A stretch of 64,000 nt of DNA from Forsythia viridissima. Lineage: Eukaryota > Streptophyta > Magnoliopsida > Lamiales > Oleaceae. Location of the stretch: NCBI GenBank assembly GCA_030279155.1, contig CM059043.1, positions 45,562,638 to 45,626,637 of the forward strand. The letters run 5' to 3'. Positions 46,801 to 59,985 of the stretch are shown here, one piece after another; within the stretch, counting starts at the first letter, position 1; every line of letters starts with the position of its first letter. Both the position numbers and the translations under genes were made by a program. A model generated the notes under the pieces. It had not been told where the DNA came from, did not search any database, and saw nothing but the letters and a program-made list of their open reading frames with translations.

Positions 46801-49800
46801 TGCTACCATGTATTCCTGCCAACTCTTGCATGCACACATTCAGCTGGGAATTAAGTGCTAAGATTTCTTGTTCAGCATTTTTATTTTCATTAACAAGATT
46901 GGCCATTTTAGTCTCTGCATTTAACAATGCTTCCTCGAGCGATTTGATAGTAAAGGAGGCATCAGCAAGCTTACTCGCCCGTGAATCAGCTTCATCTTTG
47001 AGTTTCTTTATCTCATTGTCCAACTCTATTCTGCCAATTTGTACCTTATTGTTTTCTTCAGCCAAGAATGCAACATTCTTCTGTGCCTGAGACAGTGCAT
47101 CTTCAAGGGATTGTATACTTTTGTCAGCTCTGGCCAACTTGCTAGAACAAACAGAATACTCCTCCTTCAATTTTTGTAGCTCTTCTTCTACAAGAGCACT
47201 TCTTTGTAAAGCTACGTCTTTCTCATTCTTGAGCTTGGAAATATTGTTCTCAGCTAGTAACAAAGCATCTTCAACTGATCTTCTATTCGCAGAAAACTCT
47301 TCAAACTTTAGTGTTTGAGAATAAGCTTCCTCTGTTGCCTTTTTTAATTCATCCTCCACATAAGTCTTAGCAACTTCTAGTTCTTTCTTCACTTCCAAGA
47401 GCACAGATATATTGTTTTTTTCCACCGATAAGATGTCTTCTAGTGACTTTGTCATCATCTGGGATTCTAACAACTTGTTGGCCAAAGAACTTGCTTCTTC
47501 CTTTACTTTCCTGAATTCTTGTTCCACCTCCATCTTTGAAGTTTCACATTCACTGAGGTATCCAGCAAGCCATTTCACCTTTCCCACATGCTCTTCAAAA
47601 GCCAAATTGGCTGGAGGAATAATGCCATCAATTGACTCCATTAGTCTTTGCAACATGCTGTTGCATTCTGCTAACATCTGCTCAAGTTCATCTCCACGTT
47701 CTTTTGTAGCAATGAGATCAGCCTCCAACTTGGGAATACGCTCCACATCAAGCGACAATTTACTGATTTTATCATGGCATTCATCCAATGTGAATACCTT
47801 CTGTTGTAATTCAGTCTTCAACTTATTAATTTCAATGTTGTTTTCACCCAAAGCACCTTTCAAATTTTCCCGTTCTTGAAAGAGCCCCTTGCCTTTTTTA
47901 ACTGCCATAGATAACTTCTCTCTCAATAGAGAGTTTTTACCCTCCAACAGTTCAAGATTTTCCTGCAAAACAGCATTCTCATCTTTTAGTGCATTGCATT
48001 CTTGAGTTACTGTTTCCAACTCACTTAACAGAAGATCCACCTTTGTTCTATCTAATACATCTTCCCCTACTATTAGCTCGTATAGCCTCAATTCCTGGTC
48101 TCTAATATAGAGAAGAGTCTGGGTGTTTTCAAAGATTTCCACCCCAACTTGAGAAGATTCAAGGTGACTAATCTCTTCTTTCATCTTTGCAAGGCATTTG
48201 TCAATGATTATGGTCCCATCGAACTGCTCTTTGCAGACTTCTTCCTGATAGTCTTTTGCAATTCCAAATTCCTCAATCAACATACTTACCATTCGATCCT
48301 TCTCCAAAGAAACCTGATATTCCTTTTGAATGACCCGTTCAAATTTCTGTCTCAAATTCTCCAACTCCACGTGAAGATAATTCTTCTCCTCTGTTTCTGC
48401 CAAAAGTGTTGTTGTTAGGTGACCAATCTCAATATTTGCAGCTTCCTTGGCTTCAGCTACCTCATGTTGTAACTTCTCCAGCATTTCATTTTTATTTCTT
48501 GAGTCCTCCAATTCTGCTTGAAGATTGCTCTTCTCCTGTGTTTCAGCAGAAAGTGAAGTAATTAGGCGATCAATCTCACTGCTAGCAGCTTCTTTTGTTT
48601 GAGCTATTTCATGTTGTAACTTTACAGCTTCTTCTTTAGACAGATAAAACGAGTCCAAAAGCCAACGTATACGGGCATCTAGTTCACTTGAGAGCACCGT
48701 TTCTGGGAAATCAAACAATGATAAGGCATCTTTCAGTCTATGATATTCCATAGATATAGCCTTCAGTGTTTTCCTCTCATCTACAAGCCATTTGAATTTC
48801 TGAACAAAATCTATTGACTGCAATTCCTCCATTACATCAGCCTCTGATAATATTTCTCCACATTTCTGAAGAATTGTGTCCTTCTGCGCAAGAGATTCCT
48901 GGAGTGAAGCAGCCAAGTTTTCACTAGTTGCCAACAAGTCCTTACATTGTTCTGAAGCCTCTAGAGCACTCGACTTCTCTTGCAGTTCAATTAAACAGTT
49001 TTCCAGCTGATTTGTTTTCTCGGCCAATAATTGCTTTAGTGAGTCTCTGTGTTGTACTAATGACTTTCCTTTCGTCACGGCCAAGTTGAGCTTCTCTTTA
49101 GTATTAGCACACTTCGTCTTCTCTTGTTCAACTAATGCACTTAGTCTACCAATTTCTGCATTTGCATTCTCAACCATTACTTTCTGTTTATCGATATGTT
49201 CCACCAATTTTCCGTTCTCGACTTTGAGATGCCTCAGATTTTGGTAAAGATACTCTTCGTTTCTTTTTAGTTCAAGCAACTTATTCCGGGCAATGACAAT
49301 AACTTCAATTTCATCTTGCACAATGAGATCTGATACAATCTCAGCCAAACATCCTCTAAGTTGATTAGTTTCAGAAAGGTAACGATTGTACTCGGAAACC
49401 TTTGCATTGAGAAGATCAATTTCCTGGTCTTTCCTATGTAGTGTAGAATGAAGTTCTCTAATTTTTCCCTCAGTCTGTGAACATTCATTCAAAGCATTCC
49501 CGAGGAAATTCGAGCACTCGCTTATTGTCTCGTGCAAGGAGGTGCTGGATACCAAGGTATTTTCTTCCCAAACTCCAACTTCCATTTGATGAGGACGATC
49601 AACCAACCCAAGTCCGTTTTCACCAAGCAAAGATCGTTGCTTGTTCAAAGCTTTGACTTGATGACAAAGATGAGCTAGTTCTCTCGTAAATGCTGCTCTT
49701 TCTTCCTGCATGGAAAGCAGAGTTTATGTTGATGCAAGAGACTCATATATACGAGGTGAAATAAGTATATTGACAATTGAACCTCAAATTCTTGTGCAAA

Positions 49801-51443
49801 TCTATCCTTCTCAGCAAGCATATCCCGCAACTGTTGAATCTCAGCCATCAAATTTCCGACTTTGATCCCATTATCTGATACTTCGAATTGGGTATCCTGG
49901 ACTTCATCATGGTCCTCAAAACTCTGAAGGGTCTCAGAAGTTTCCATCTCGTCTGGACAATCAACAAACATATCCTCCCTTCCCCCATCTTCTGCTGCAC
50001 TTGAATCATTTGGATCATTCTGGATGGAATGTAGTGCAGCCCCATTAGTTGGATCTCCATGATCTACCTGCAGCTCGAGATTAGTTCCCAACATAAGAAC
50101 ACTGAAATCTGAGTCATCTTCAATGAAAGTTATATAAGTTAAAGCTGCAAGACACAGTGTGGAAGTGCAACACCAAACAACTGAAAGTGAAAAGGGATAA
50201 TCATATGGTGTTTCAATGGATAAAAAAAACAACTTAAACAACAGGCAATAAAACATGATTTACGGCATCCTCTCATCCATTACTGGTTTTATGATGTTCA
50301 GTCTTGCCAAATTTAACATGATATAGCATAGAACACGCTCAATCAAAATATTGGTCCCAAACAGCTTTATTTCTTATTAATTTTAGTCTTCAGCTAAGAA
50401 GCACGGACACACCACTGGCACCGGCATGTCAGTGTTCGACACGTATCGAACACATCGCCGGGTACTTGTTTAGAGAATAGGAAAAATAGGTCAATCCTTG
50501 GGTCGGTCAACATTTTAAATGGGCCAATTATTTGTTTGTTAATATTAAAATGGGTCAATTATTTTAATCGACGTGTCAGTGTCGGTACTTTTTCAAAAAT
50601 CACATGTTGACGTATCCGATACGCATCGTGTCAAACACGTGTATCTGTATCGGTGCATCATAGGTCTCCAGTTATTCAGAAATTCGGAATAAAAACACCA
50701 GATCTAAACATAATTTTTCCTTAGTTCCAGCGCCATAGAAATGCCATTTTCACAAGTTTAGTGCCATATTCGTGGTTCAAAATGGCTAGATGATAAGTTC
50801 TAGAATCACTCAAGATTAACAATCCACTAAAAGATACAAAGCAGTCTACAATTCCATGGAGTTCAAACTGCCAACAATTTCAACGATCAACTCGACTATA
50901 CTTAGGGGTGTAAAACCGGGCCCAGTCCCGCATTTTTCTGTACTGGCTGGCCAATGCTCGCTGCCAGAAAAATGCTGGCAGTGGCAGGACAATGGGCAGC
51001 CCTCACCGGGCCGTGCAACCCACCTTACACCCCTAACTACACTTTGGTTCATAGACACCTATGATTGCTTTGCCATGTATATCTTGCCGGGCCCATATGC
51101 ATAGGAAAAAAAAAATCAGTTTTCAAGAAATTCCTGAAAAGTCTTCCAAACTTTCATACACCGATTTACAAAAAATTAGTTCATGCATTCGAATATAACT
51201 GCGGACAAGGCTACTAAGCATACATGAACAAAAACAACAGTTTTTCCCCAAAAGAGAGAAGCAAATTGAAACAGCACGAGAGAGAGAAATCACATATATA
51301 AACATAACAAAATTAAAATAAACCTGATTAACTGAATCATCATCACTCTCAGCTGCACCTTCAACGGGCCCTACAGGGAAAAACTCATCTTTGCCTCCAT
51401 CTTCCACAGGTGAAGAGCCTTCTCTCCCATGATTAGCTAACAT
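43861..51443 (-). CDS. TNO1: TNO1-like trans-Golgi network coiled-coil protein (SYP41-interacting)
   Basis: Minus-strand exons: 51443-51324, 50067-49783, 49705-46598, 46008-45435, 45238-44607, 44481-44331, 44253-44172, 43963-43861. All phases agree and give 1684 aa, close to the roughly 1800 aa I recall for Arabidopsis TNO1. The N-terminus is acidic and disordered (DDDSVNQ, EDMFVDCPDEMETSE). Most of the rest is coiled coil (about 100-1590), including repeated SLEDALS, AKEAAS and KKGKGL phrases. The C-terminus (ARLGAIAYCLFLHIWLLGTIL) is a single tail-anchor membrane helix ending the protein. The family tethers or assists SYP41 SNARE function at the trans-Golgi network in vacuolar trafficking. 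Exon 3 alone is 3.1 kb. Intron 1 carries two small transposons. The first ATG of exon 1 was chosen; a 5' UTR intron acceptor seems to lie just upstream (about 51513). Confidence 0.9.
50398..50660. mobile_element. MITE-like insertion in TNO1 intron 1
   Basis: The ends CTAAGAAGCACGGACACA and TGTATCGGTGCATCATAG are imperfect inverted repeats. Further inside, GTGTTCGACACGTATCGAACAC and related CGTGTCAAACACGTGT phrases pair as well. It resembles a widespread plant MITE with GAAGCACGGACAC termini. Target duplication was not fixed. Confidence 0.5.
50903..51035. mobile_element. 133-bp hAT-type MITE in TNO1 intron 1
   Basis: It starts TAGGGGTGTAA and ends TTACACCCCTA, perfect 11-bp hAT termini. The flanks ACTATACT (50895-50902) and ACTACACT (51036-51043) match at 7/8, as expected of an 8-bp duplication. 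The interior is GC-rich with a short internal inverted repeat around AAAAATGC. It is too short to code. Confidence 0.9.
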
Positions 51444-52314
51444 TTTTCATCAATCATAACACAAAATCGCAGAAGCCCAATTGCCTATTTCACCTTCTCA
51501 CAATGACCAGACCTGAAATTCAGTAAAAAGATTCAATCTTTACATATCTGACACAATATCATCATATTTATCGACTTGGGCTTCTCCTAATTGACTTTAA
51601 AAAATAGAACCAAGGCAACACGGGGTGAGAGTCAAAGAGCTCAAACAAGCTATTCCATTCGTCTACATCCCAAACTAGCTGTGAGATTTTAAAAGACAAA
51701 AACATTAATCATGGGATTGAGCTACTCTCCAAGACTCAATAAAATAACATAAACACCCACGTGTATTCATATAGATTTTGAATAAAAGAACAAGAACGGA
51801 AAGTAAACTTCAAGAAATGGAGACAAAAGGATTATTTAAAACGAAAGATTTTACCTTGAAAAAGAATTTCTTAAACAGGGTTTTTCTTGGATTTTGCAGA
51901 GTTACAAAACACAATAAAAAAAAACTCGATTTTAGCGTTAGTTTAGTTTTTGTTCTTGAATCATGATGGTACGATGGATTTTGTGTAAAGCTAAATGAGG
52001 AGCCAAACACTGCCGTTACGGTTGAAAAGACTGCATTGGTAAGACAAATGTCAACTGAACTCGAGCGGGCGTCGGTGTTCTTGATTTAGGCACTGTTTGG
52101 AAGTTGCGAAATTGTAAAGTCGCTTTTAGTGTAGCAATTAGTAACCCGACTTTATCTGGGTCTGGATGTATGAAATTAGGTTTTTGTGGGGACTCACTTG
52201 ACCAACATAAAACGCCAAATAATGGCCAAATTATAGGCCAGTAGGAAGAAAAGTAGGTAGGCTGACCAAACCTAGGCTACTCTTCACCTGTAATTCTTAA
52301 TGTACAACAACTCT
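51444..52314. promoter_or_regulatory. TNO1 promoter and leader region
   Basis: Minus-strand reading shows a good acceptor (TTTCAG) near 51513, about 70 bases before the TNO1 start, so a leader intron is likely. Nothing else is recognisable. Confidence 0.4.
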
Positions 52315-53150
52315 TCCATCCGTCCCAACAAAATACACTTTTCTATTTTTACATAAATTAAGAAAATAAAATTATTTTAATTGTAATAATAAATATTATT
52401 AATATTTTTTTTAAATTACTCATATATTAATATCAATACTCTATTAAACTAGTTCATATTTTATTGATAACAAGACATATTAAATATGAACATATTCGAA
52501 AACTAATAAATCAACTATACTCTCAACTAGATGTGTCAATCCTCCGATGAAACCTGGTAATGGCACATTAGAAAAAACCCGTGCCACATTGAGTTGCGGG
52601 CCGGGTCAACCCGACCCACCCGTCAGCCCATCAGGTCGAGCCCATGTGGGCCACAGTTCGACCTCGATTAGACACGTTGGAATAAAAAAAATAATTTTTT
52701 TTGAAATTATTAAAAAAATTACTAACTTATTTTACTTTTTAAAAAAAAAAATGTTTACATTTATAACAAAAAATTGTATTAAATTACTAAATAAAAAATA
52801 AATAACAATGATAATTCACATTTATTATTTATAAAAAAAATATTTACATGAAATTTATTTCTTATTTTATATTGAATTATTTCTAATTTTGTGAATTTTA
52901 CATGCTAATTTCAGTGGCTCTCTGTCGTATATTTTTTATTTTAATATTAAACGGTCGTTGGCCCGCTTGACGTTGAATCGTCTGGGCCCGCGATTCAGCA
53001 TCATCTGGCCCGTGAACAGTCTGTCCGGTTCACGAGCCGACCTGCGGTTACGAGCCTCCAAAGGTGGGCCGATGTAAGTTTGGCCGGCCCGCCTGTCTTA
53101 ACACATTTACTCTCAACAGAAAAAATGGCATATAATTTGAGACGGATGAG
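52315..53150. mobile_element. Stowaway-like MITE interrupted by an hAT element
   Basis: The left end (near 52315, TCCATCCGTCCCAACAAAAT) and right end (near 53130, ATAATTTGAGACGGATGAG) are inverted partners of the CTCCCTCCGTCCC type. Without the hAT insertion the element would be about 250 bp. Exact ends are uncertain. Confidence 0.6.
52528..53109. mobile_element. Non-autonomous hAT element nested in the Stowaway-like MITE
   Basis: A 582-bp element with termini TAGATGTGTCAA and TTAACACATTTA (10/12 inverted match). It is flanked by perfect 8-bp duplications CTCTCAAC (52520-52527 and 53110-53117). Subterminal regions are rich in GGCCC and CGACC/GGTCG motifs; the middle is AT-rich. No transposase. 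Confidence 0.9.
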
Positions 53151-56100
53151 AAAGAAAAACAAGTATATCTTTTTAAGAGTATTTCGAGAATACAGGTATA
53201 GCAACTGGACAAGTCAAAAAAGACAATTTTTTTCACTCACTGGTCTGGAATTTTTGGGTGACAGGTGGGGATGAGATAGGCTGGGCTCGGCCAGTGTTTA
53301 CTTATTTATTTATTTTTTTAAATACGATTAAATTAAAAATATTAAAATTAAATTAAAAAAAATAGTGGGAAAAGACCAAATTCTCTATTCCCGTCCCTAT
53401 TTCCTGATTGGGCAGGGTAATGCAGGATGGGGCCGATGCATTCATCCATACAAGAAGGTCGTAATTTGACAAGGAGAACAATGTTGTATAAGTGAAATAA
53501 TTATAAATTCCTTTGTTTGCTGCTTGATTAAGATCTTGTATATCAAATTTTGGAATAGAAGGATACAAATGGTCATGTAGACTCTTTATTCGATTCGTCC
53601 CAACTCCAAAGTCTAGCACGGTCCCCAATAAGGCTTGCTCTAGACTAGGCCACTTGTGCTTATTTTTCATTGCTTAAATTATAATTTCAGTTGATTAAAT
53701 TTATCAAATATATTTTTTATTTACATATTCTATAGGATTCACAACTTCTATCTATTTATTATCTACAAATTTAATAGAACTTACTTATTATAAATATTTA
53801 AAAAATAATTTTAGTGCTATCAAATATATGCATGTCAGATGTGGAGGTAGCACACATAATCCCTTTTTTTTTTCCTACTAGAAAATCAATTAAGAGCTTG
53901 TTTGATTGGGATTAAAAACTCATTTTTGGTTTTTTTTCGCCGTAATTTTTGACTTTTCAACCCACTTTTAACATGAAAAGTCAATAATTTCAACTCAAAA
54001 AAATCAATATTGATCAAATAAACCAGTTTATAACCTCTGTCAAACGGGCCATAAAAGATTAATTGAACAAGGTTTACTTTGTTGTTGCCTGATGACTTAC
54101 CTAGCTGGTGATAAGCCTAGTATTTTTCTGCACATAGCCCACCAAAAGTGGGAGTCACATTACATCTCTGAGTGGGTTATAATGTTGGTGATCCATATAT
54201 GGTTTGGGCCCAAAGCAGTGTTGGCCCAAACATGCTTGCTGCCCATTTGGATTCCCTGCCCATCTGGAAGCACGACTTTAGATGCTCTACGGAACCACGT
54301 TTCTATGATAATGTCTGAAGTTTTTCGTCTATTGGATTTTAAGATTTGATCTCAATCGTTGGTGTGTCATATTTAAGGTTGCTTTCTGGTAGGGTTTCAG
54401 TGTATGTTGTGTGCGTAACTTTCAAATTTTTTCTCTCTTCGTGTTTGTATGTTCTTTTTCTTCTTCTTTGAGTTGGTGAACTCTTGGTTCTCTTGCAACT
54501 TAGTGTTGCTGTAGTAACTTGCTACAGTAACAGTTGGTTGGTTTTGTGTGGTTCTTGATTTCTATTCTGTTGTGGTCAGAGTATATGTGTATTTTGTTAG
54601 AGAAGAAGTGAGAGAATGAGTAGCTCTTTTAATCCTGAGTAGATTATCTATTGTAAACTCTTATTGTAACAATTTACTGTTATATCTAGTGCAATCGAGG
54701 TCGATATATAATTGTGACCCCCAAAGGCAGAAGTAAACATTGCACTTGACTGAATTGTTTCTCCCCAAAAGAGAAACATATCTAGAGTCTGTTTTTTGTT
54801 GAAAAGATTTAAGAAGTGTATTTAATTAATTTTATGGAGTTCAAAAGTCTAGGTGTATTCAATTCAGACTTTTTAAACTTCATAAAAGTTTTGAGGTATT
54901 CAATATAGATTTTCAAAAACTTTTAAAAAGTCTTATAAAATTATACAATATTCAATTCAGACTTTTTAAAATTCTACAAAATTCAGGGATATTCAAAATG
55001 TCGACGACTTTTAATGACTTTATAGCAAATTTTCTACGTATTAATTGTAAAGCACAAAGTATAAAAAAAAAAAAATGATTTCATAATTTTTCTCCCATTC
55101 ATCCATAAGACTTTGAAAGACGTTGGGGGGAAAAAATTTTCATTCCATGATTTATTTATTTTTTGGTTTATGCAATATTTTTCTCTTTTTTTTTTTATTC
55201 AACAAACTATAGAGTCAATATTAATATTTTTTTTGATTTATTTTTTCCTCTTCAATATATTCTCATTAATTCTCTTTCTTCTTTTTCTAACTACGAAAAC
55301 TGTGATTAATTATCAATATTTTTTGAAAAAGAATATTAACATTCTTATCACTAGTCAATTTGATTTTTTTTTTCTTTTCCTCTTTTCAATATTCTCTTAG
55401 CAATTTTCTCATTTTCTTCTTTTTTCTTATGAACCTTTAGATACAATGTGATTTTTTTTCTTCAATATTTCCATAACTATTTTCTTCTCTTTCTTTTTTT
55501 TTTCATCGCTTTTTCATTTTTCATTAAAAACAAGATAAATTTATAATTAAATTTTTATATAATTGTCAATTGTAGTTTATTAATGAATTTTATTAGGTTA
55601 AAAATTAAATTTTTAATACTGTATTTTTATTTTTATTCTTGTTTTTTCTATTTATCTTGATAAGCATAGTTGTATTTTTTTCTTTGTAATTGGTACTTTT
55701 GTTACTTATTTATGCAATTGTGGTGACGATTGATGATATGTTACCTATAGATTATTAAATATAAAAAGTGATATTATGAACTGGAATTTTTTTTTTTTTT
55801 TTGAAAATATTTTTAAAAAGAGTCGTATGCCATAATTTTTTTGATTTTATCTACAAACCATTTGAAAGTTTATAGTTTTACCCAAAAGAAAAAAATAGAG
55901 TGAAATAATAATTTATGTTATTTAACTTTTGATGTAATTTACTTGCAGCAATTAAATAAAATATTAATTTTTATGAATTTAATAATATTAATACAAATAA
56001 ATAAATTATTACTAAACTTTTTTTTGTACGATAACTTTTTTTTAAAAAAAAACTGTGGGATATTAAATTTTTAATATCCAAAATTTTAATTGAAAAAATA

Positions 56101-57154
56101 AAGTTTATAAAAGCTTTAATGAAATCAATTCTTCTGCTAGCATAACATACTAGATTGGATTGTACTAGGTTAGACATTTGTAGTCCTAAGGAGATCATAT
56201 TACGGCCAAAAAAATCTGTCTTATAATGATATGTCATTGATTCCTTCAAAATTTGTTTTGTTTCTTCAATAAAAATTTAATAACCCACGTAGACGAACAT
56301 TGTCTTTATACTTGTCGTTCAACATGCATAAAATTTGTCAATTGTTTCTTCGACCATGTCTAATTCAACGTACCAAACATGCGAACTTCTCAAATTTTGA
56401 ACACAAAATAACCTACGGCATTAAGAAAAACAGCCTAATGATTGTATTAATTTGATCCAAAATATATTTTAGTTAATAATCAAAACTGTTTTGCCATTAC
56501 CAAATATTTTGGAACTTCCCAAGAATATAATTAATGAAAATTCTATTATTAAGGTTCCAGTTACAACAAACTAAGCATGTTCCTAGTAAATTTGGGGTTC
56601 GATGGAGTGCCTGCGAGTTTTCGACTCAAACAGACTGGATCAAGAGATATCAGATAGAGGCAGGATGGAAAGGGAATGCAGAGGTTGTTGCAAAGCTGAG
56701 ATGGAGAACTCTCTTTTTGGATAGGAGAGGTGGGCATTGAGGCCTAAACTCGAGCTCTAAGGTCCGGATCCTCTATATTTCTCCGGTAGCTAACAGAGAT
56801 TTCTTCTACAAATGTCTTACAAACTTCACAAGGCATGTATCTCAGACTAGTATTTCTAACTAGCCCGGGTCAAGGGCTGCCACTCTTGGGGTGTCTTCGG
56901 CGAACCTATGTTTAGTCCATTGCACAACCCTAACCATATGGAATGTGCAGCAACTGCCAATATAAAGCCAATAATGGCCCACAACCAAATCCTCCAAAAG
57001 AAGTTGAAAAAGTTCGGAAAGTGTAGATAATGATATGTTTGATAAGGTGAATAAAACAGTACCAAATAGTAAAAGAGAAAAAAGAAACTACTTTTTGTCC
57101 ATTGTACTACTCAGTCCAGTCACAACACACACTATAAGCAAAGAATTTTCTCAA
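53151..57154. other. Transposon debris and AT-rich intergenic DNA
   Basis: 53240-53460 has GGCTGGGCTCGG and similar hAT-like subterminal words. 53892-54053 begins GAGCTTGTTTGATTGGGA and ends GTCAAACGGGCC, MITE-like inverted ends. 54080-54780 may be an LTR fragment (short CTACAGTAAC/GTTGCTGTAG palindrome, TATTGTAAACTC), not confirmed. 54830-56500 is very AT-rich with no feature. 56570-56750 and 56856-57030 contain short frames without recognisable domains. Confidence 0.4.
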
Positions 57155-59985
57155 GCATTCATGCTAAATTATAGGCAAAGATCAGCAGAAAGAAGTTTGA
57201 AAATACTTTTAACCTTTATTGTAATTTAGAGGTCTCTTACACCACACCACATGGACAAAAGTGGTGGTTATTTATCAGTAACTAGTGAGAATTTTTCCTC
57301 ATCAAACTCCATATATATGTGGGTCGGCTTCTCTATATGTACACCACTCCCGGCATCTACTTCCTGTCAAATTAAGTGCTCATAGTACATCACGAATGAG
57401 GGATCGGGGGAATCTTTAGGCAGGCTTTTGATATAAAGGTAGAAATGGAGCAACTCATCTCTAGAAACAGTTTCCTGGTCAACCATGTCATCCTTGCTGG
57501 TAAGAACCCATAAGTCCTTAGGCTTGACACTCGTTAGGTTACCACGGCAGAAGGGGCAGGACACAGATCTTTTGCGCCTGAAAGTTAGAAATGAATTTAG
57601 ACAGAAAACAAGGAGATACTTTTCTTCTATATGATTTCAAAACAACAGGGTCCAGGTCGGCCAACGATGGGGGATAAGCTTTATCATCCATAGGTAGACC
57701 ACCAGCTAAGGCGCCCAAATGATCACCCAACAATAAAGGCAGTAGTTGGAGAGACTACCAGGGGGTTTTCCTAGAAGCAGCCGTCCTATTAGGCAGGATA
57801 GGTTTCACTAAGTTCATGCCAAAATCTTCTCGATCTTATCTTATCCAACAGGAACGGGCACAAAGAAGTCAATTGGAACAGGGCAACCGACCTATAAATA
57901 AGAAGGGACAAAGAAATGGTGTTAGTTAATTACCAGTCATTAAAGCATTTCATGCACATTGCATGGCAACAATTAGGCAAGACCATTTTGGTGCAAGGCT
58001 CTAAGCATATCCCACATTCATCGTCTCTCTCTGTACCTAAGTTGGCCAACCCACCGCCTCCTAGTCTCTTCTTGCCATTGCTTCTCGAACCAATATTTTC
58101 ATCTTCAGTACTATTGAGCTCCACAAAGTTGTAATGGAGTTGCTGAAGTGATGGCAATATAATGGCTGCAATTTTGTTTTATCAAGTTCCACGTGAGAAT
58201 AATCGCACAGATGTTTTTCTGTAAAATAAACTAACAGGAAAACGATATACCATAGAAGTCTTGAACTGTTGCTTTCCTTCCATGAGTCAATATTGTTGGC
58301 CTCCCATCTGCATACACCTGTAAACAGAACGGAGAATATGAACTAAATGATATAACATTCGTCACTCGATAAAAATGGAAAGAAATGATCTGAACTCAGA
58401 TTAAAACTAAAAATTCTATGTCGGAACAACAACACGACAAATATACAGGTGACCTTGTAAATAAGTATGTGAAAAAGATTCAGATATTTCGGGAAGAAAC
58501 ATGTGCAGGAGCAATCAATCCACTGGAGAAAATACAGAACAATAGGAGCCAAGTGATTGTAGACCAATTTCATTTGAACGCGTGCACTACTCTTCGCGTT
58601 GGGAATTTCAGTGGCCCTACAAAACGGAAAATAAACGAATTCAACCAAGCAATAGCGATGACATTCACTTTCATACAATGACTACATCGTACTGAAACAA
58701 ACACAACGAAATTCGAAATCGACACAAACAAATTCAGCAAGTCAATCATGGCATTCATTTCCATGCATTGAATTCATCTTATTTTTGCTAACTTACAGTC
58801 TACCAGCATAAAATGATGGATTAATTTTTGAAGGAAACATTGATACGAATTCAGTTCCTCGTTCTAAAACAATTGAAGGAAACAAGCTCAATCTCATTGA
58901 GCAAAAAAGTCTCTTCCTTTTCAAAAAAAAATCAAGTTAAGCATAATAAAATGAAAATATCAATTGCCTTTGTAAATCCTTTTCAAGAATTAAGCACTGC
59001 ATGTTCTTGAGAACATTTGGTAGAATTACTGAAAACCGAAGAAATATGCATGTTTTTTCACATTAGGCAAGGTCTTTCTAGCTAATTAAATTGGAATTCC
59101 TTGATTAATCGAGATTAATTTATGACAACAAAGATAAGCAAATAACAAAATGAAGAAGCATAAAATAGAAATAATTACCTCCAAATGGATCTTATTCAAT
59201 TTAATTCATATATTATTCAATCAAAAAACGCAATAAATCAAAGAATTACCATAAAATAAAAAGCATAAACGAGCCCAATTAACTAACTACTTTAAGAAAA
59301 AAATAAAAATAATAAATTTCTTAGCATTTAGCAACTAAATTGAAATGATGATCATCATTCATCACTCTACATAGAAATCCAATATAGCCCAGATATGTTA
59401 AATACAAATGCATGTCAAAGCAAAGGGAGAAAAAACCAGATAAACAAAAATAAGTAAAACCCAGATGAAAATAAGCTAAAATTAAGCTTACATAGTATTT
59501 GCATGCTGTATATCAGTCTCCAGAACCCTCACAGTGTCACGGCAAGAACTCCTCCCCAGCTGCTGACAGTACATTTTTCCAACTATTTTTCAGGCTCTCT
59601 CTTTCTCTCTGTGTTTTTGTGCTTCTGTAAATGCTATAAATCAAGAAATTAATCAAGAAAATGCCATATTTTTATCGAAGCATAAGACACAAAAAGAGCT
59701 CCTTTCGGACAAACTTTAGATGATCCTTCTAGTTACGAAAAGCACAAGGCCCCGGGACTCTTTTCAGAAACCTGGTACTGTAATCCTCGTTACAAGACAC
59801 AAATGCTGAAAAAAGAAAAGAGAAAATAAGAGAATTTCAATCTTTCTAGTTTCTTCTCTTCTCTTTTTTTGATCGTTGCAGTTTTTTGTATTTGTTGGTT
59901 TGGACAGAAAATTAATGATGTCAAGAAATTCATTCTCTTCCTCAGAAGGTTGGGATAGTTGGTACGATGATGCAGTTGCTGTCAT
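57155..59985 (-). repeat. Tandem duplication unit, copy 1
   Basis: About 2.8 kb that matches 60820-63478 across the whole RING gene, its 3' flank and its upstream region. The 3' flanks share GAAAATACTTTTAACCTTTA. The upstream regions share GACAGAAAATTAATG and GTTGGTACGATGATGCA. Exons are more alike than introns. Confidence 0.85.
57367..59574 (-). CDS. AIRP2-like RING-type E3 ubiquitin ligase, copy 1
   Basis: Minus-strand exons: 59574-59492, 58616-58454, 58317-58251, 58165-57934, 57577-57367. Phases agree and give 251 aa. Residues 1-135 form the helical N-terminal domain of the AIRP2 family (RVLETDIQHANT, then ARVQMKLVYNHLAPIVLYFL and LFHILIYK). A Gly-rich linker (KKRLGGGGLANLG) precedes a C3HC4 RING finger: Cys155, Cys158, Cys170, His172, Cys175, Cys178, Cys189, Cys192. 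All ligands are present, so it should pass ubiquitin from an E2 to a substrate. The family includes regulators of abscisic-acid and drought responses, but the target here is unknown. Its place next to TNO1 matches the Arabidopsis RING gene At1g24440. Confidence 0.87.

Noticed and set aside
46800..47879. Plus-strand frames inside TNO1
   Set aside because: They are antisense to the 3.1-kb coiled-coil exon, with Ser/Phe/Leu-rich composition and no domain.
53353..53670. 105-codon minus-strand frame
   Set aside because: Lies in transposon-derived DNA. No domain or homologue recognised.
54080..54780. Possible solo LTR
   Set aside because: The sequence has an LTR-like feel, but I could not find matching TG...CA ends with a target duplication, so it is not called as an element.
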